This document shows positions 54,345 to 63,224 of a stretch of DNA of 64,000 nt, piece after piece (within the stretch, counting starts at the first letter, position 1; each line of letters opens with the position of its first letter). Position numbers and translations under genes: made by a program. The DNA is from Nocardiopsis sp. TSRI0078 (GTDB lineage: Bacteria > Actinomycetota > Actinomycetes > Streptosporangiales > Streptosporangiaceae), in contig NZ_LWLB01000023.1 in NCBI RefSeq assembly GCF_001905145.1, forward strand, positions 186,001 through 250,000. Direction: 5' to 3'. The notes below the pieces were generated by a model. It was not told the origin of the DNA. It did not search any database and saw nothing but the letters and a program-made list of their open reading frames with translations.

Positions 54345-54749
54345 TCAGGCCTTCCTGGCCGCGGGGACGGCGGTGGCCGCGGGCTCGTTCCAGCGACCGG
54401 TCGAGAGGGAGTCCTCCAGCGCCCTGGTGTAGGGCGCGAGGTCCAGCTTGAGCGTCTGCTCGACCCACGCGTCGTCGTAGTAGTTGCGCATGTACCGCTC
54501 GCCCTGGTCGCACATGAGCCTGACGACGCTGCCCCTCTCCCCGTCGGAGAGCATCTCGGCGACGATCCGCATCGCTCCCCCCAGGTTGGTCCCGGTGGAG
54601 GGGCCCGCGCGGTGGCGCAGTCGTGACAGGAGCAGGCGCATGGACGCGATCGACGCGGCCTTCGCCCAGGCCCGTTCGCGGCCGTTGTAGTAGTCGACGA
54701 TCCGTGTGGTGACGGTGTCCGTACCCTGTTCACTGCGTGTGGTGGTCAT
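54345..54749 (-). pseudogene. Truncated PLP-dependent cysteine synthase (C-terminal part)
   Basis: A 134-residue frame that matches only the C-terminal third of the actinobacterial PLP-dependent cysteine synthase/desulfhydrase family: SIASMRLLLSRLRHRAGPST, GTNLGGAMRIVAEML, GSVVRLMCDQGERYM and YYDDAWVEQTL. The N-terminal domain with the PLP-binding lysine is missing; the first ~30 residues do not resemble the family. It therefore cannot be an active enzyme by itself. It may be a decayed gene, or a small protein made from the remnant, since the frame is open and has an ATG at 54749. Stands alone. Confidence 0.65.
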
Positions 54750-54963
54750 GGGCCGTGGCTACCCCCGAGCGGGCTCCCGGGACCGCCCAGGGGACGCAAT
54801 CCCTGGTCAGGCTACCGATTCCGTCCTGTTCCGGAGCCTTGGTCCGCGCCGACTCAGGCGGTTTCGGTTCCCCCTCTTCACATGATCGTGAGGGCCCGCC
54901 ACTCCGCGGCGGCGCGGACCGGGGCTCACTCGGCACTCGAAGCGCGGAAGTCCTCTGGAGGGA

Positions 54964-55680
54964 TCAGCGCCAGATAGCGATCGGCCGACCGGAAGCGTCG
55001 AGCTGCTCAGACTCGGGACAGGACAGCGCCCGGTCCAGGGCGATGCGGTGCGCGCTCCAGGCCGCCGCGGCGGCGTCCAGGACGTCGTCGACCGCCGCCT
55101 CCCCTGCCGCGCCCAGGTCTTCGGGAAGCACTATCCCCTCCTCGGCGAGCAGCGCATGACGGTGCCTCTGGCCGTTCCAGGTCCGTTTGGCCCAGCTCAA
55201 CGGCGCACCGGCCATGGTGCGGAAGGACAGCTCGGGGTGGACCTCGTACAGGTGGTCCGCACCGGAACGCCTGATGCGGTCGGCTTCCAGGATCTTGGGG
55301 AACAGGGCGTGGGCCTGACGGGTCAGACCACGTCCCGTCATGTCCCGACACAGGGCATTGGCCTCCGCGTAGTCCGCGGTCTCGACGACTGCGCGGGATG
55401 GGACCCGGAAGACGCTGTGCGAGCGAGGTCCCAACAGGGCGGGTACGCGCAGGTCGCACTCACGCCATTCCCGGTCGGTGAGTCCGAGCGGGATGTCCAC
55501 CGCCACGATCTGGGAGCCGGGCTTGGCCGTGACCTCCTTCAGGCGATCGCAGAGGCGGGCGTCACGGAACCGCCCGTCGACCAGGCGGACCGCCATCCAC
55601 CCCTTGCGGCAGGCATCGACACCGACGACCTCCACGTGTGCGTTGTCGGTTCGTCCGGCTGTCATGGCAGTCCCGTCCAT
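54964..55680 (-). CDS. DUF429 family protein (RNase H-like fold)
   Basis: A 238-residue protein of the DUF429 family, predicted to have a ribonuclease-H-like fold. The conserved VVGVDACRKGWMAVRL and IVAVDIPLGLTDRE carry the two acidic residues of that fold; CDLRVPALLGPRSHSVF and YEVHPELSF are further family segments. Activity is not established; nucleic-acid processing is inferred from the fold only. ATG 55680 is used, with a second ATG five codons in; neither has a strong ribosome binding site. It is a single-gene unit. Confidence 0.82.
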   Translation of the reverse strand: MDGTAMTAGRTDNAHVEVVGVDACRKGWMAVRLVDGRFRDARLCDRLKEVTAKPGSQIVAVDIPLGLTDREWRECDLRVPALLGPRSHSVFRVPSRAVVETADYAEANALCRDMTGRGLTRQAHALFPKILEADRIRRSGADHLYEVHPELSFRTMAGAPLSWAKRTWNGQRHRHALLAEEGIVLPEDLGAAGEAAVDDVLDAAAAAWSAHRIALDRALSCPESEQLDASGRPIAIWR

Positions 55681-55951
55681 GGTCGCTGTGGGGGTGGTCT
55701 ACCCGCCACCAGCATCATTCAGTGATCCGGAATCGGCCTCTGTGACGGCCCCGCGGGCACCGGCACGGACGCGGAGTCCCTGGAGGAGGCAGGCGAGCGG
55801 GGAAAGGGCCCCGCCGATTCCGGTGTGGGGGCGACGCGCTCGGCCGGACCGTCCCCGAAGCGGAGACCAGCCGCTGGTTTGGACCAATTGTTCGTCAGCA
55901 CCCGTCATCGCTGATCTGGCGTTCACAGTGGTCCGACCGGAAGGACGCGCC

Positions 55952-56170
55952 ATGGCAGCCACACCCGACATACGTCCGGTCGGGGACCTGCCGGACGGGA
56001 TCGGAAAGACGGCCGCTCGCGAACTCTCCGCCAACGGCATCACCAGCCTCCGGCAGGTGGCCGAGCACTCGAGGAAGGAGTTGCCGGCCATCCACGGCGT
56101 CGGCCCCAAGGCGATCGCCGTCCTCGGTGACGCACTGGCCGCGAAAGGCCTCGCTTACCAAGGGTCCTGA
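55952..56170 (+). CDS. Small helix-hairpin-helix protein
   Basis: A 72-residue protein that is essentially a helix-hairpin-helix pair: LPDGIGKTAARELSANGITS and LPAIHGVGPKAIAVLGDAL. HhH modules bind DNA backbone without sequence preference, as in DisA, RuvA or the C-terminal part of RNA polymerase alpha. As a free-standing small protein it could be an accessory DNA-binding factor. The ATG at 55952 follows GGAAGGA, a strong ribosome binding site. No partner gene is adjacent. Confidence 0.8.
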   Translation: MAATPDIRPVGDLPDGIGKTAARELSANGITSLRQVAEHSRKELPAIHGVGPKAIAVLGDALAAKGLAYQGS

Positions 56171-56358
56171 CGAGTTGGTGCGTGACAGCGGATGAGGCGA
56201 ATAGGCGGTGTACCTCCAGCCAGTCACGGGAAGCGGTGGTGCTCGGAGCACGGCGGCTGCGGTGGGAAGACGGCCCGGATGGCGACCGGGGCGCCGCGGG
56301 TGATCACCGGCGGCGCTGTCGAGATCCCGCGGTCCTCGCCCCCCACGCACGGACGCCT

Positions 56359-56386
56359 GCCGGGCACCGGCTCTGCGGTGCCCGGC
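56359..56386 (-). terminator. Hairpin terminator after arabinofuranosidase gene
   Basis: GCCGGGCACCG and CGGTGCCCGGC form a perfect 11-bp stem with a 6-base loop, 20 bp past the stop at 56407. Confidence 0.65.
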
Positions 56387-56406
56387 GGGCGCGGTGCCGC
56401 AGCGGG

Positions 56407-58929
56407 TTACCGCTCCGGTGCGAGGCGCATGAAGGTGACCGAGTGCGCCGGGAAGGTGTGGGTGAACGTGCTGCCCACGCCGTCGATGGTGGAGGTCTCC
56501 GGGCTGACGGGCCGGTCGGTCGCCGTGTTCTCGGCGGCCGGGTCGGCCTGCAGGACGGTCAGCTCGGCGGTGGGCTCCACCCGTGCCGAGCCCAGGTCGA
56601 TCGACGTGCGGGCCGCCTCGTCCTGGGCGTTGACGACCTTGACGATGAGCTCGCCGGTCTGCTCGTCGCGCGTGACCACCTGGCGGAACGGCTCGGGCTC
56701 GGGCGCGGTGAAACTATCCCATTCCTCGCCGTCGAGGTAGAGGGTGACGTCGCGGTCGCGCACCTCGACGCGGATGTCGTAGGCGCGACCGGCCTCCACG
56801 GTGGTTCCGTCAGAGACGATGAGGCTCTTCTCGCCGTCGGAGGCGCGCTCCACCGCGGACTGGGTGTTGTTCCACCCGCCCAGGTTCCACCAGTAGTAGT
56901 CGCCGGTGCCCTGGACGCCGAACCCGATGAGGAAGCCCTCGGCGCCCTCGCGCTTGGTGGCGGTCACCTCCAGGTCGTAGTCGGTCCACCCGGGGTCTCC
57001 GGCGGTGACCATCGTGTTCTCGCCGGAGACCTCGGTCTGCACGTAGGCGCCGTTCTCAACGGTCCAGTTCCCGGCGCCGGTGACGTGGGTCCACTGGTCG
57101 GCGCCGGAGGAGAAGTCGTCGGCCAGCAGTGTCTCGCCGTCGGCGGAGGTCACGCGGACGTCGTCGTACTCGGCGCTGGTGTTCCAGGTGGACAGTCCCA
57201 CCGCGCCGGTGATCGGCCCGCCGATACCGGGGGTGCCGGAGGCGGTGCTGGGCACCACGCGGTCTCCGGTGTTGGTGGAGAACAACCGCTGCACTTCGTA
57301 GTTGGCCGAGCCCCAGCTGGTGCTGTTGTCGAACCAGATCATGTCGGGGGTCCACTGGGTGCCCCACTCCGCGGCCAGCAGCGGGGCGTAGGAGGCCATC
57401 TTCACCACGTCGGCGTTGCGCTCCAGCCCGGTCATGTAGGCGGCCTCGGCCAGGGCGTTGGAGAACTGGTTGCCCTGCGAGGCGAACTCGCCCAGGTAGA
57501 CGTCGGGGCCCTCGCGGTCGTAGGAGTCGTAGCGCTCGTTGTTGGCCAGGAACCAGGCGGGCGAGTTGTAGTAGTGCTCGTCGACCATGTCGACGCCGTG
57601 CTCGCGGTTGAGCTCCCAGGCGCGCTCGAAGACGGTGCCGCCGGAGGCCGGGCCGGAGTTGCCGACCACGGTGATGTCGGGGTACTCGGCCTCGATGGCG
57701 TCGCGGAACCGCAGGAAGTTCTCGAAGAACGCGTCGGGCAGGTTCTCCTCGTTGCCGACCTGCACGTGGGTCAGGCCGAACGGCTCGGGGTGACCCATCT
57801 CAGCGCGCACGCTCCCCCATTCGGAGTCGGCCGGGCCGTTGGCGAACTCGATCAGGTCCAGGGTGTCCTGGATGTGGCGCCGCAGCAGGTCGGGGTCGTC
57901 GGTGGCCTCGTTCTCGCCGCAGCCGGTGACCAGGGCGGGCACCACCGGCAGCGGCATGGCGCCGAGGTCCTCGGCGAACTGGAAGTACTCGTAGTAGCCC
58001 AGCCCGTAGGACTGGTTGTAGCCCCAGAAGTTGTGGTTGGTCGCGCGCTCCTCGACCGGGCCGACCGTGTCCTTCCACTGGTAGGAGCGCTCCCGCGGCC
58101 AGTCGGGGCCCTCGTAGGCCTCGTGGCTGCCGGTGTTGACCAGGCAGCCGCCGGGGAAGCGGACGAAGCCCGGGGCGAGCTCGGCGATCCTCTCGGCGAT
58201 GTCCGCGCGCAGGCCGTTCTCGCGCCCCTTGAAGGTCTCGCGCGGGAACAGCGAGACCATGTCCAGGCCCAGCACGCCGCCGCCGCTCCCGGTGACCGAC
58301 AGCCGGCCTGTGGTGCTGGAGCCCGTGGCGGTCAGCGTGCCGGTGTACCGCGCCCAGCGGCGGCCCTGGACGTCCAAGGTCAGCGGCTCGGCCAGCGGCC
58401 CGCCCTGGGCGTCGTGCAGCCGCACGGTCAGCGGAACGGCGTGGCCCGGGGATTTCGCCCACACCGAGAAGTCGTACTCCTCCCCCTCGGTGACGGTGAT
58501 TCCAGTGGAATATCCGCTGTTGACCACGCCGTATTCGCCGTCGGCGGGCAGGACCAGTCGGAGGTAGTTGCGGTTGCGCTCGTTGAGCCGGCCGTCGTCG
58601 TTCACCACTTTCGCCCAGCCGTCGGCGTTTCCGGTGGTGATCTCCTCCCATGCGGTCATGGGAGTGTAGTTCTCGTTGTCCGCGGTGCCGTATTCGAAGG
58701 AGCGGTTCTGCACCAGTTCGGCGTACAGTCCGCCGTCGGCCGCGTGGTTGATGTCCTCCAGGAATATGCCGTACATCTGGTCGCTGATGCGCGGCCCGGT
58801 AGCGGAAGGGTCGACAGTGATGCTGTAGTCGGTCGCGGCCGATGCGGGGGCCGCCGCGGTCACGGCGCACAGCAGTCCGGTGATCAGCGCGCACGCGGTG
58901 CGCGCCGATCTCCTTCGGTTCGCTCGCAA
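56407..58929 (-). CDS. Secreted alpha-L-arabinofuranosidase, GH51
   Basis: An 840-residue exported glycosidase. A signal peptide (ALITGLLCAVTAAAPASAA) leads into a GH51 enzyme: YGIFLEDINHAADGG and FVRFPGGCLVNTG, the acid/base glutamate in VQVGNEENLP and the nucleophile in VYLGEFASQ. Two extra beta-sandwich modules are inserted or appended: a carbohydrate-binding module early (GEYGVVNSGYSTGITVTEG) and a LamG/DUF1080-like module around residues 590-720 (LLADDFSSGADQW, GYYWWNLGG-type segment). It releases arabinose from plant arabinan or arabinoxylan. The start is TTG 58929 after GGAGGA. A perfect LacI-type palindrome lies about 160 bp upstream. Confidence 0.9.
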   Translation of the reverse strand: MRANRRRSARTACALITGLLCAVTAAAPASAATDYSITVDPSATGPRISDQMYGIFLEDINHAADGGLYAELVQNRSFEYGTADNENYTPMTAWEEITTGNADGWAKVVNDDGRLNERNRNYLRLVLPADGEYGVVNSGYSTGITVTEGEEYDFSVWAKSPGHAVPLTVRLHDAQGGPLAEPLTLDVQGRRWARYTGTLTATGSSTTGRLSVTGSGGGVLGLDMVSLFPRETFKGRENGLRADIAERIAELAPGFVRFPGGCLVNTGSHEAYEGPDWPRERSYQWKDTVGPVEERATNHNFWGYNQSYGLGYYEYFQFAEDLGAMPLPVVPALVTGCGENEATDDPDLLRRHIQDTLDLIEFANGPADSEWGSVRAEMGHPEPFGLTHVQVGNEENLPDAFFENFLRFRDAIEAEYPDITVVGNSGPASGGTVFERAWELNREHGVDMVDEHYYNSPAWFLANNERYDSYDREGPDVYLGEFASQGNQFSNALAEAAYMTGLERNADVVKMASYAPLLAAEWGTQWTPDMIWFDNSTSWGSANYEVQRLFSTNTGDRVVPSTASGTPGIGGPITGAVGLSTWNTSAEYDDVRVTSADGETLLADDFSSGADQWTHVTGAGNWTVENGAYVQTEVSGENTMVTAGDPGWTDYDLEVTATKREGAEGFLIGFGVQGTGDYYWWNLGGWNNTQSAVERASDGEKSLIVSDGTTVEAGRAYDIRVEVRDRDVTLYLDGEEWDSFTAPEPEPFRQVVTRDEQTGELIVKVVNAQDEAARTSIDLGSARVEPTAELTVLQADPAAENTATDRPVSPETSTIDGVGSTFTHTFPAHSVTFMRLAPER

Positions 58930-59087
58930 GTCTCCTCCGGGGGGTGTGCCGCCGACGGGGGTCCGGTCGGCGGTGGCAGGATGTGTCGGGTCGCGGCGAT
59001 ATGAGGGCTATCGGCGACGACAGGCATCATTCATCGGGGACAGGGCGCACGTATTCCATGGCCTTTGTCCCGGTGTTCGCTATTTGT

Positions 59088-59103
59088 ATGTTAGCGCTAA
59101 CAT
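59088..59103. promoter_or_regulatory. LacI-type operator palindrome
   Basis: ATGTTAGCGCTAACAT is a perfect 16-bp palindrome with the central GCGC typical of LacI-family operators in actinobacterial sugar genes. It lies upstream of the GH51 gene (start 58929). Two TTCCTAGGT copies at 59103-59111 and 59144-59152 flank the region. No LacI gene is in the window. Confidence 0.7.
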
Positions 59104-59187
59104 TCCTAGGTGTCGTCGAGCGAATTCGGTCGGTTGAAGTATTTTCCTAGGTATAGCTCCGTGGTCGCGAGAGTGTCAAGGGGTGTT

Positions 59188-59223
59188 CCGCGGGTGAAAT
59201 CCGCACGTCGGTTTCACCCGCGG
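59188..59223. terminator. Perfect 12-bp hairpin of uncertain role
   Basis: CCGCGGGTGAAA and TTTCACCCGCGG are separated by 12 bases. It sits between the divergent GH51 promoter and the Cys-rich operon, with no gene ending into it, so it may be an insulator or RNA structure rather than a classic terminator. Confidence 0.45.
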
Positions 59224-59443
59224 GGAGGGAAACCGCGATGCGCGGCGGCGGCCGCGCCGAACTCTCCGTGCCGTTCCCACCCGCGCCCCCGCCCCCGGCC
59301 CGGGCACGGGTGGGAGCACGGCCCCGCGTGAGATCCGGTGCCGGATGGCCGGATCCGGTCATCCGCCTCCCACCTGGCAGAACACCCCTCAGGCGCGGAA
59401 GACCTCAGCCCGTTCGTCATCAGAGCGGTGCATGGTCGGGGCC

Positions 59444-59785
59444 ATGGAACGCTGTGACTTCTGTGAACTCCTCATCGGCGGCGGATGCTCGTGCTCGCTC
59501 ACGCGCGAGGGCCGCAGCGCCCATGCCCACGCCCAGGACGGCGGTACCGCCATGGGCGACGCGCACTTCCCCGCGGGCACCCTGCTCATCTCACCGCGCG
59601 GCGTGGCCCACCGCCCGGGTTGCCTGCACCAGTCCGACTCCGAGATCAAGGCACCCCTGTGGGGCTGGATTCCCGACGCCGACCCGCAACTGTGGCGCCG
59701 CCTCGGCGAGTCCTCCCCCGCCCGCGCCACACACGGCAACACCGAGCGCCTCGCCACCCGCCGCTGCCGGAGCTGCGACACCTGA
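59444..59785 (+). CDS. Small cysteine-rich protein
   Basis: A 113-residue protein starting MERCDFCELLIGGGCSCSLT, with paired cysteines like a zinc ribbon, a His-rich middle (SAHAHAQDGG) and a C-terminal RRCRSCDT. It reads like a metal-binding cap on a small alpha/beta fold (AGTLLISPRGVAHRPGCLHQ). No family is recognised. The ATG at 59444 is preferred over longer starts because the Cys motif begins there. The stop is 11 bp before the next gene, so the two form an operon and probably act together. Confidence 0.65.
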   Translation: MERCDFCELLIGGGCSCSLTREGRSAHAHAQDGGTAMGDAHFPAGTLLISPRGVAHRPGCLHQSDSEIKAPLWGWIPDADPQLWRRLGESSPARATHGNTERLATRRCRSCDT

Positions 59786-59796
59786 GAAGAACTACC

Positions 59797-60291
59797 GTGA
59801 GCGCGTCCCCCAGACCACCGGTCCCACCCCGACCGGTCACCGGTGTCTTCGTCCAACAAGTGCTCCAAACGGCCTGTCCCTGGTACTTCGCCCTGGTCTG
59901 GGCCGACTTCGAACCGCTGCCGGACGACGGCGCGGGGGCGGCCTTCGCCTTCACCGACGACCTGCCCGCAACCTGCGACTACCCAGGGGAACCGCTACCG
60001 GAGGAGTTCGTCCGCGCCTTCGCCCAGGATGCGCGCGAGTCATGGGAGGACTCGGGCGGCGGCCACCCCCTCTACGCCGCCCGCGTGGTGTTGCGCGACG
60101 CGATCCGGCACGACGACGCCCCCAGTCCGCAGGGCTTCACGATGGCGGGCCGCCTGGCCGTCCGCGAGGCCCTGGACTGTGTCACCGAGGACCGTGAACC
60201 GCGTCGGGTCGGCCGCAAGGCTCGCCCGGACCACCCCGTCCCGCCCATGCCCAGGACACTGCGCCCCTCCGGTGGCTCCCCGCCCACCTGA
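59797..60291 (+). CDS. Conserved hypothetical protein, intact paralogue of 50059
   Basis: A 164-residue protein with a Pro-rich start and a core FAFTDDLPATCDYPGEPLPE, EEFVRAFAQDARESWED and YAARVVLRDAIRHDDAP, ending PMPRTLRPSGGSPPT. The fold is probably mixed alpha/beta; no catalytic motif is seen. The GTG at 59797 follows AGAAGA and lies 11 bp after the Cys-rich gene, suggesting co-expression. A frameshifted relative sits at 50059-50462 next to the DUF5685 gene, so this family may be linked with Cys-rich proteins. Function unknown. Confidence 0.65.
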   Translation: MSASPRPPVPPRPVTGVFVQQVLQTACPWYFALVWADFEPLPDDGAGAAFAFTDDLPATCDYPGEPLPEEFVRAFAQDARESWEDSGGGHPLYAARVVLRDAIRHDDAPSPQGFTMAGRLAVREALDCVTEDREPRRVGRKARPDHPVPPMPRTLRPSGGSPPT

Positions 60292-60324
60292 GCCGGCCAT
60301 CGGGTCGGAAGAGGACTCCAGACC

Positions 60325-61140
60325 TCAAAGCTGACCGGCGCGCGTCGAGGCCGCCGTGTCCGCGGCGATCGTGAGCGGGTCCGTGAGCGGCCTCCCCACC
60401 AGGGTGGCGAGGTCGTCACTGGTGCCGTCGAGGAAGCCGTGACGGACACCGGTGGCGGTCGAGACCAGCATCGGCGGCTGGAACGGCAGCAGGGCGTTGT
60501 CGGAGAGAAGGCGGGCGCGGTACTCCCCCAGGCTGATCGTGCGGTGGGGAACGCCGAGCCGCCCGGCGATATCGTCGGCGCTGATCGGGTCGCCGACCAG
60601 CTCGTAGGTCCTTCCCGCGTGCGATGCGGGCTCGGCCGCGACGACCGCCGCGGCGGCGGCCAGGTCCGCGCGCGCGACCGCGGCCAGGGCACCGGTGCCG
60701 AACGCCGACTCCAGGCCGCCGGGACTCCAGGCGAGCAGTGCGCCGAACAGTTCGGCGTACAGGCCGTTGCGGAGGATGGTCCACCCAAGTCCGCTGGTCT
60801 TCACCAGTCTCTCGGTGGCCCGGTGGGCGAGGGCGAACCCGAGGTGGTCCCCGGCCCCCGTCAGACTCGTGTAGACGATGTGGGCCACCTCGTCACGGAC
60901 CGCGGCACTGACGACGGCGCCGTGACGGGTGATGACCCGGTCGTCCTCGGCGTACCCGGCCGAGACCAGGACCAGCGTGGAGACGCCCTCGAAATCCAGG
61001 CTCCCCGGGTCGTCGAAGTCGAGGTGGCGCAGACCGTCCCCGGCGGTGCGGCTGCCTCCGACGGCCTGTGCCCCTCGCGAGTTCAGCTCATCCAGCGTGA
61101 GCGACGCCAGCTGTCCGTGCGCACCGGTCACCATGATCAT
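60325..61140 (-). CDS. NAD(P)-binding quinone-oxidoreductase-like SDR (QOR2/YtfG type)
   Basis: A 271-residue atypical SDR of the NmrA/YtfG group. The N-terminal Rossmann start is MIMVTGAHGQLASLTLDEL; later segments SLTGAGDHLGFALAHRATER and GLGWTILRNGLYAELF are the family pattern. Such enzymes reduce quinones or similar electrophiles with NADPH. It is divergent from an HxlR regulator with an 86-bp gap containing a GGTAACTACC box (61170-61179), the classic qorR-qor2 layout, so it is probably induced by quinone or electrophile stress. ATG 61140 is used; a second ATG two codons on is possible. Confidence 0.85.
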   Translation of the reverse strand: MIMVTGAHGQLASLTLDELNSRGAQAVGGSRTAGDGLRHLDFDDPGSLDFEGVSTLVLVSAGYAEDDRVITRHGAVVSAAVRDEVAHIVYTSLTGAGDHLGFALAHRATERLVKTSGLGWTILRNGLYAELFGALLAWSPGGLESAFGTGALAAVARADLAAAAAVVAAEPASHAGRTYELVGDPISADDIAGRLGVPHRTISLGEYRARLLSDNALLPFQPPMLVSTATGVRHGFLDGTSDDLATLVGRPLTDPLTIAADTAASTRAGQL

Positions 61141-61169
61141 GCGTCTCGGTCTCCCTCGTGGTTCTCTTC

Positions 61170-61179
61170 GGTAACTACC
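61170..61179. promoter_or_regulatory. Possible HxlR operator
   Basis: GGTA-AC-TACC is a short inverted repeat in the gap between the divergent QOR2-like and HxlR genes. HxlR regulators bind GTA/TAC-type palindromes. Too short to be certain. Confidence 0.4.
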
Positions 61180-61226
61180 TCTGAGATCCTGGACCGGCCG
61201 CAGACCGCCCACAAGGAGGCAGTTTC

Positions 61227-61649
61227 ATGTCACCGACGCACACCGGTGTAACCGCCGACGCGGCCGACCTGGCCCCGTGCGGAAGGTCGGACCACCCGGA
61301 CTGCGGGATCCGCGACGTCCTCGACCGGGTCGGGGACAAGTGGTCGGTCCTCGTCATCGTCGAACTCGCTCACGGGCCACGCCGTTTCCGCCGGCTCCAA
61401 CGCGCGATCGACGGGATATCCCAGCGGATGCTCACCCTGACGGTCCGGCGGCTCGAACGGGACGGCCTGGTACTTCGTACCGTCTACCCGACGGTCCCCG
61501 CCCAGGTCGACTACCGGCTCACCGAGACCGGGGCGAGCCTGATCCACCTGGTCAAGGCGCTCGCGGACTGGTCGCTGGAGCACCGTGACACCGTCGCCCG
61601 GGCCCGCCGCGCATACGACAGCGAGCACCCCGGGAACGAGATCCGCTAA
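61227..61649 (+). CDS. HxlR-family transcriptional regulator
   Basis: A 140-residue winged-helix regulator of the HxlR type (MarR-like DUF24). The conserved CGIRDVLDRVGDKWSVLVIV, FRRLQRAIDGISQRMLTLTV and YPTVPAQVDYRLTETG are present. An N-terminal cysteine in HPDCGIRDVL corresponds to the redox-sensing Cys of QorR/HypR-like proteins, so it may respond to electrophiles by Cys modification. The ATG at 61227 follows AAGGAGGC. It is divergent from the oxidoreductase it is expected to control. Confidence 0.9.
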   Translation: MSPTHTGVTADAADLAPCGRSDHPDCGIRDVLDRVGDKWSVLVIVELAHGPRRFRRLQRAIDGISQRMLTLTVRRLERDGLVLRTVYPTVPAQVDYRLTETGASLIHLVKALADWSLEHRDTVARARRAYDSEHPGNEIR

Positions 61650-61658
61650 CCGAGGCGT

Positions 61659-61985
61659 TCAGAGCGCTTGCCCGCAACAGGGGCAAGCTGCCGAACCCCA
61701 TGGGGCATCATCCCGGTGGCATACCCCGCGCGCTCCTGTTCCGGCGACGTGCCTGCTTCCGAGCACGCCCGGCGTCCTCTTCCTGGCCTTCCCCGACACC
61801 TCCTGGAAGGCTTCCTCGAAGGTGCCTGCGCTGTCCTGCTCCGCAGGGCCTTCCGCGGCATTCCCCGGGCCCGCTCGCGGATACGCCGTGTCGCCTCCGG
61901 TCTCCTGGCCACCGCCTTTGTTCGCCTCTGTGAGAAGCCTGTCCAGCCGGGCCGCGTCAACGTGCGGCTTCTGCGCACGGGACAT
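61659..61985 (-). CDS. Possible hypothetical protein, 108 residues
   Basis: A minus-strand frame starting MSRAQKPHVDAARLDRLLTE and ending CPCCGQAL, convergent with the HxlR gene. It has coding-like third-position G/C and a hydrophilic Gly-rich composition with a closing Cys motif, but no ribosome binding site and no recognised family. It may be a relic. The rest of 61650-62161 shows nothing I can assign. Confidence 0.35.
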   Translation of the reverse strand: MSRAQKPHVDAARLDRLLTEANKGGGQETGGDTAYPRAGPGNAAEGPAEQDSAGTFEEAFQEVSGKARKRTPGVLGSRHVAGTGARGVCHRDDAPWGSAACPCCGQAL

Positions 61986-62161
61986 CGCAACCGCTGCCGC
62001 TGCGCCATGCGGTCCTTCTCGGCTTCACCATCGGATCCGCTGCCGCCCATCCTCCCGACTGGAGCACGGAAGCGAACCAGGGATGACCGATTCCGGCCAA
62101 ATAGGCCAAATGGGACGAAAGGAACTCTCCGCGGAAGCAGCAAAACCGAGAAAGCAGCATA

Positions 62162-63142
62162 ATGCCGGATATGAAGGCTTTTGTCGGAGTGACTGACCAG
62201 GGCTGGGCCGAATTCCTCGCCCAGCGACCCCACCTGACCGAGATCAACTTCTGGCGCCCTTCGTCAGACAAGGACTTCGGCCGTATCGGCCTGGGCGACC
62301 TCTTCCTCTTCAAGACGCGGTACCCCCACAACAGGATCGTGGGCGGCGCCGTCTTCAGCGGGTTCACCCAGGTCCGTCTGTCCGAAGCCTGGGCCTCCTT
62401 CGGGGAGGGCAACGGCAGGAGCAGCCTCAACGAGCTGCGCGACGCACTCAACGTGTACCGCCGGAAGGAGGGCAAGCCGCCCATCCGCACGGACGAGGAC
62501 CCGCTCATCGGCTGCATCATGCTGCGCGACCCCGTCTTCTTCCCCGAGAGCACGACTTTCGCGCCCCCGCCGGACTTCAGCAAGAACCTCGTCCAGGGCA
62601 AGGGGTACGACAACATCGAGGCCTCCGTCCTCGCGGACTACTTCGCCCCGATCGCCGACCGCGTACTGGCGGAGGGCGCGGACGCCGCCCTCGGCGAGGA
62701 GTCGGAGGACACCGACACCTGGCGGCACGACGGACCCACCCGAGGCGGGTACCGCCCCGTCCGCCAGCGCCTCGGGCAGGAGGCGTTCAAACTCGCGCTC
62801 ATGAGCGCCTACCAGGGCAGGTGCGCGGTCACGGGGATCGATGTGCCACCGGCCCTGGAGGCGGCGCACATCCACCCGGTGTCCGAGGGAGGGCTGCACC
62901 GGCTCGACAACGGCATGCTGTTGCGCGCGGACGTGCACCGGCTCTTCGACCAGGGGTACCTGGGGGTCTCACCGGAGCTGACCGTCCGGGTGAGCCCCCG
63001 CCTGCACGAACACCCCTCCCCCGCGACCAAGGAGTACACCGGTTTGGAGGGCAGGAGTATCGCTCTTCCCCCGCGCAAGGCGGACCTCCCCAGCCCGGAC
63101 GCGTTCGCCTGGCACTACGAACGCGTATTCCAGCACACCTGA
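62162..63142 (+). CDS. HNH endonuclease with PUA/EVE-like N-terminal domain
   Basis: A 326-residue protein. The N-terminal ~140 residues look like a PUA-superfamily base-reading domain (MKAFVGVTDQGWAEFL, RIGLGDLFLFKTRYPHNRI, GGAVFSGFTQVRLSEAW). From about residue 234 an HNH nuclease motif follows: EAAHIHPVSEGGLHRLDNGM then LLRADVHRLFDQGYL. Such reader-plus-HNH fusions (predicted restriction endonucleases, COG3440-like) are expected to cut DNA carrying modified bases, a type IV restriction role. The ATG at 62162 has a weak ribosome binding site; an internal ATG is three codons on. No methyltransferase is nearby, consistent with modification-dependent cutting. Confidence 0.82.
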   Translation: MPDMKAFVGVTDQGWAEFLAQRPHLTEINFWRPSSDKDFGRIGLGDLFLFKTRYPHNRIVGGAVFSGFTQVRLSEAWASFGEGNGRSSLNELRDALNVYRRKEGKPPIRTDEDPLIGCIMLRDPVFFPESTTFAPPPDFSKNLVQGKGYDNIEASVLADYFAPIADRVLAEGADAALGEESEDTDTWRHDGPTRGGYRPVRQRLGQEAFKLALMSAYQGRCAVTGIDVPPALEAAHIHPVSEGGLHRLDNGMLLRADVHRLFDQGYLGVSPELTVRVSPRLHEHPSPATKEYTGLEGRSIALPPRKADLPSPDAFAWHYERVFQHT

Positions 63143-63224
63143 GGACGGCCGCCCCTCCCTCGGTGCGCCCGCACGCCTGGAGGGGGCTACCGGGCACGCG
63201 CTCCTGTCACGTCTTCGCTGGACA

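Noticed and set aside
56182..59004. 940-codon plus-strand frame opposite the arabinofuranosidase
   Set aside because: Shadow frame; the minus strand has signal peptide and GH51 catalytic motifs.
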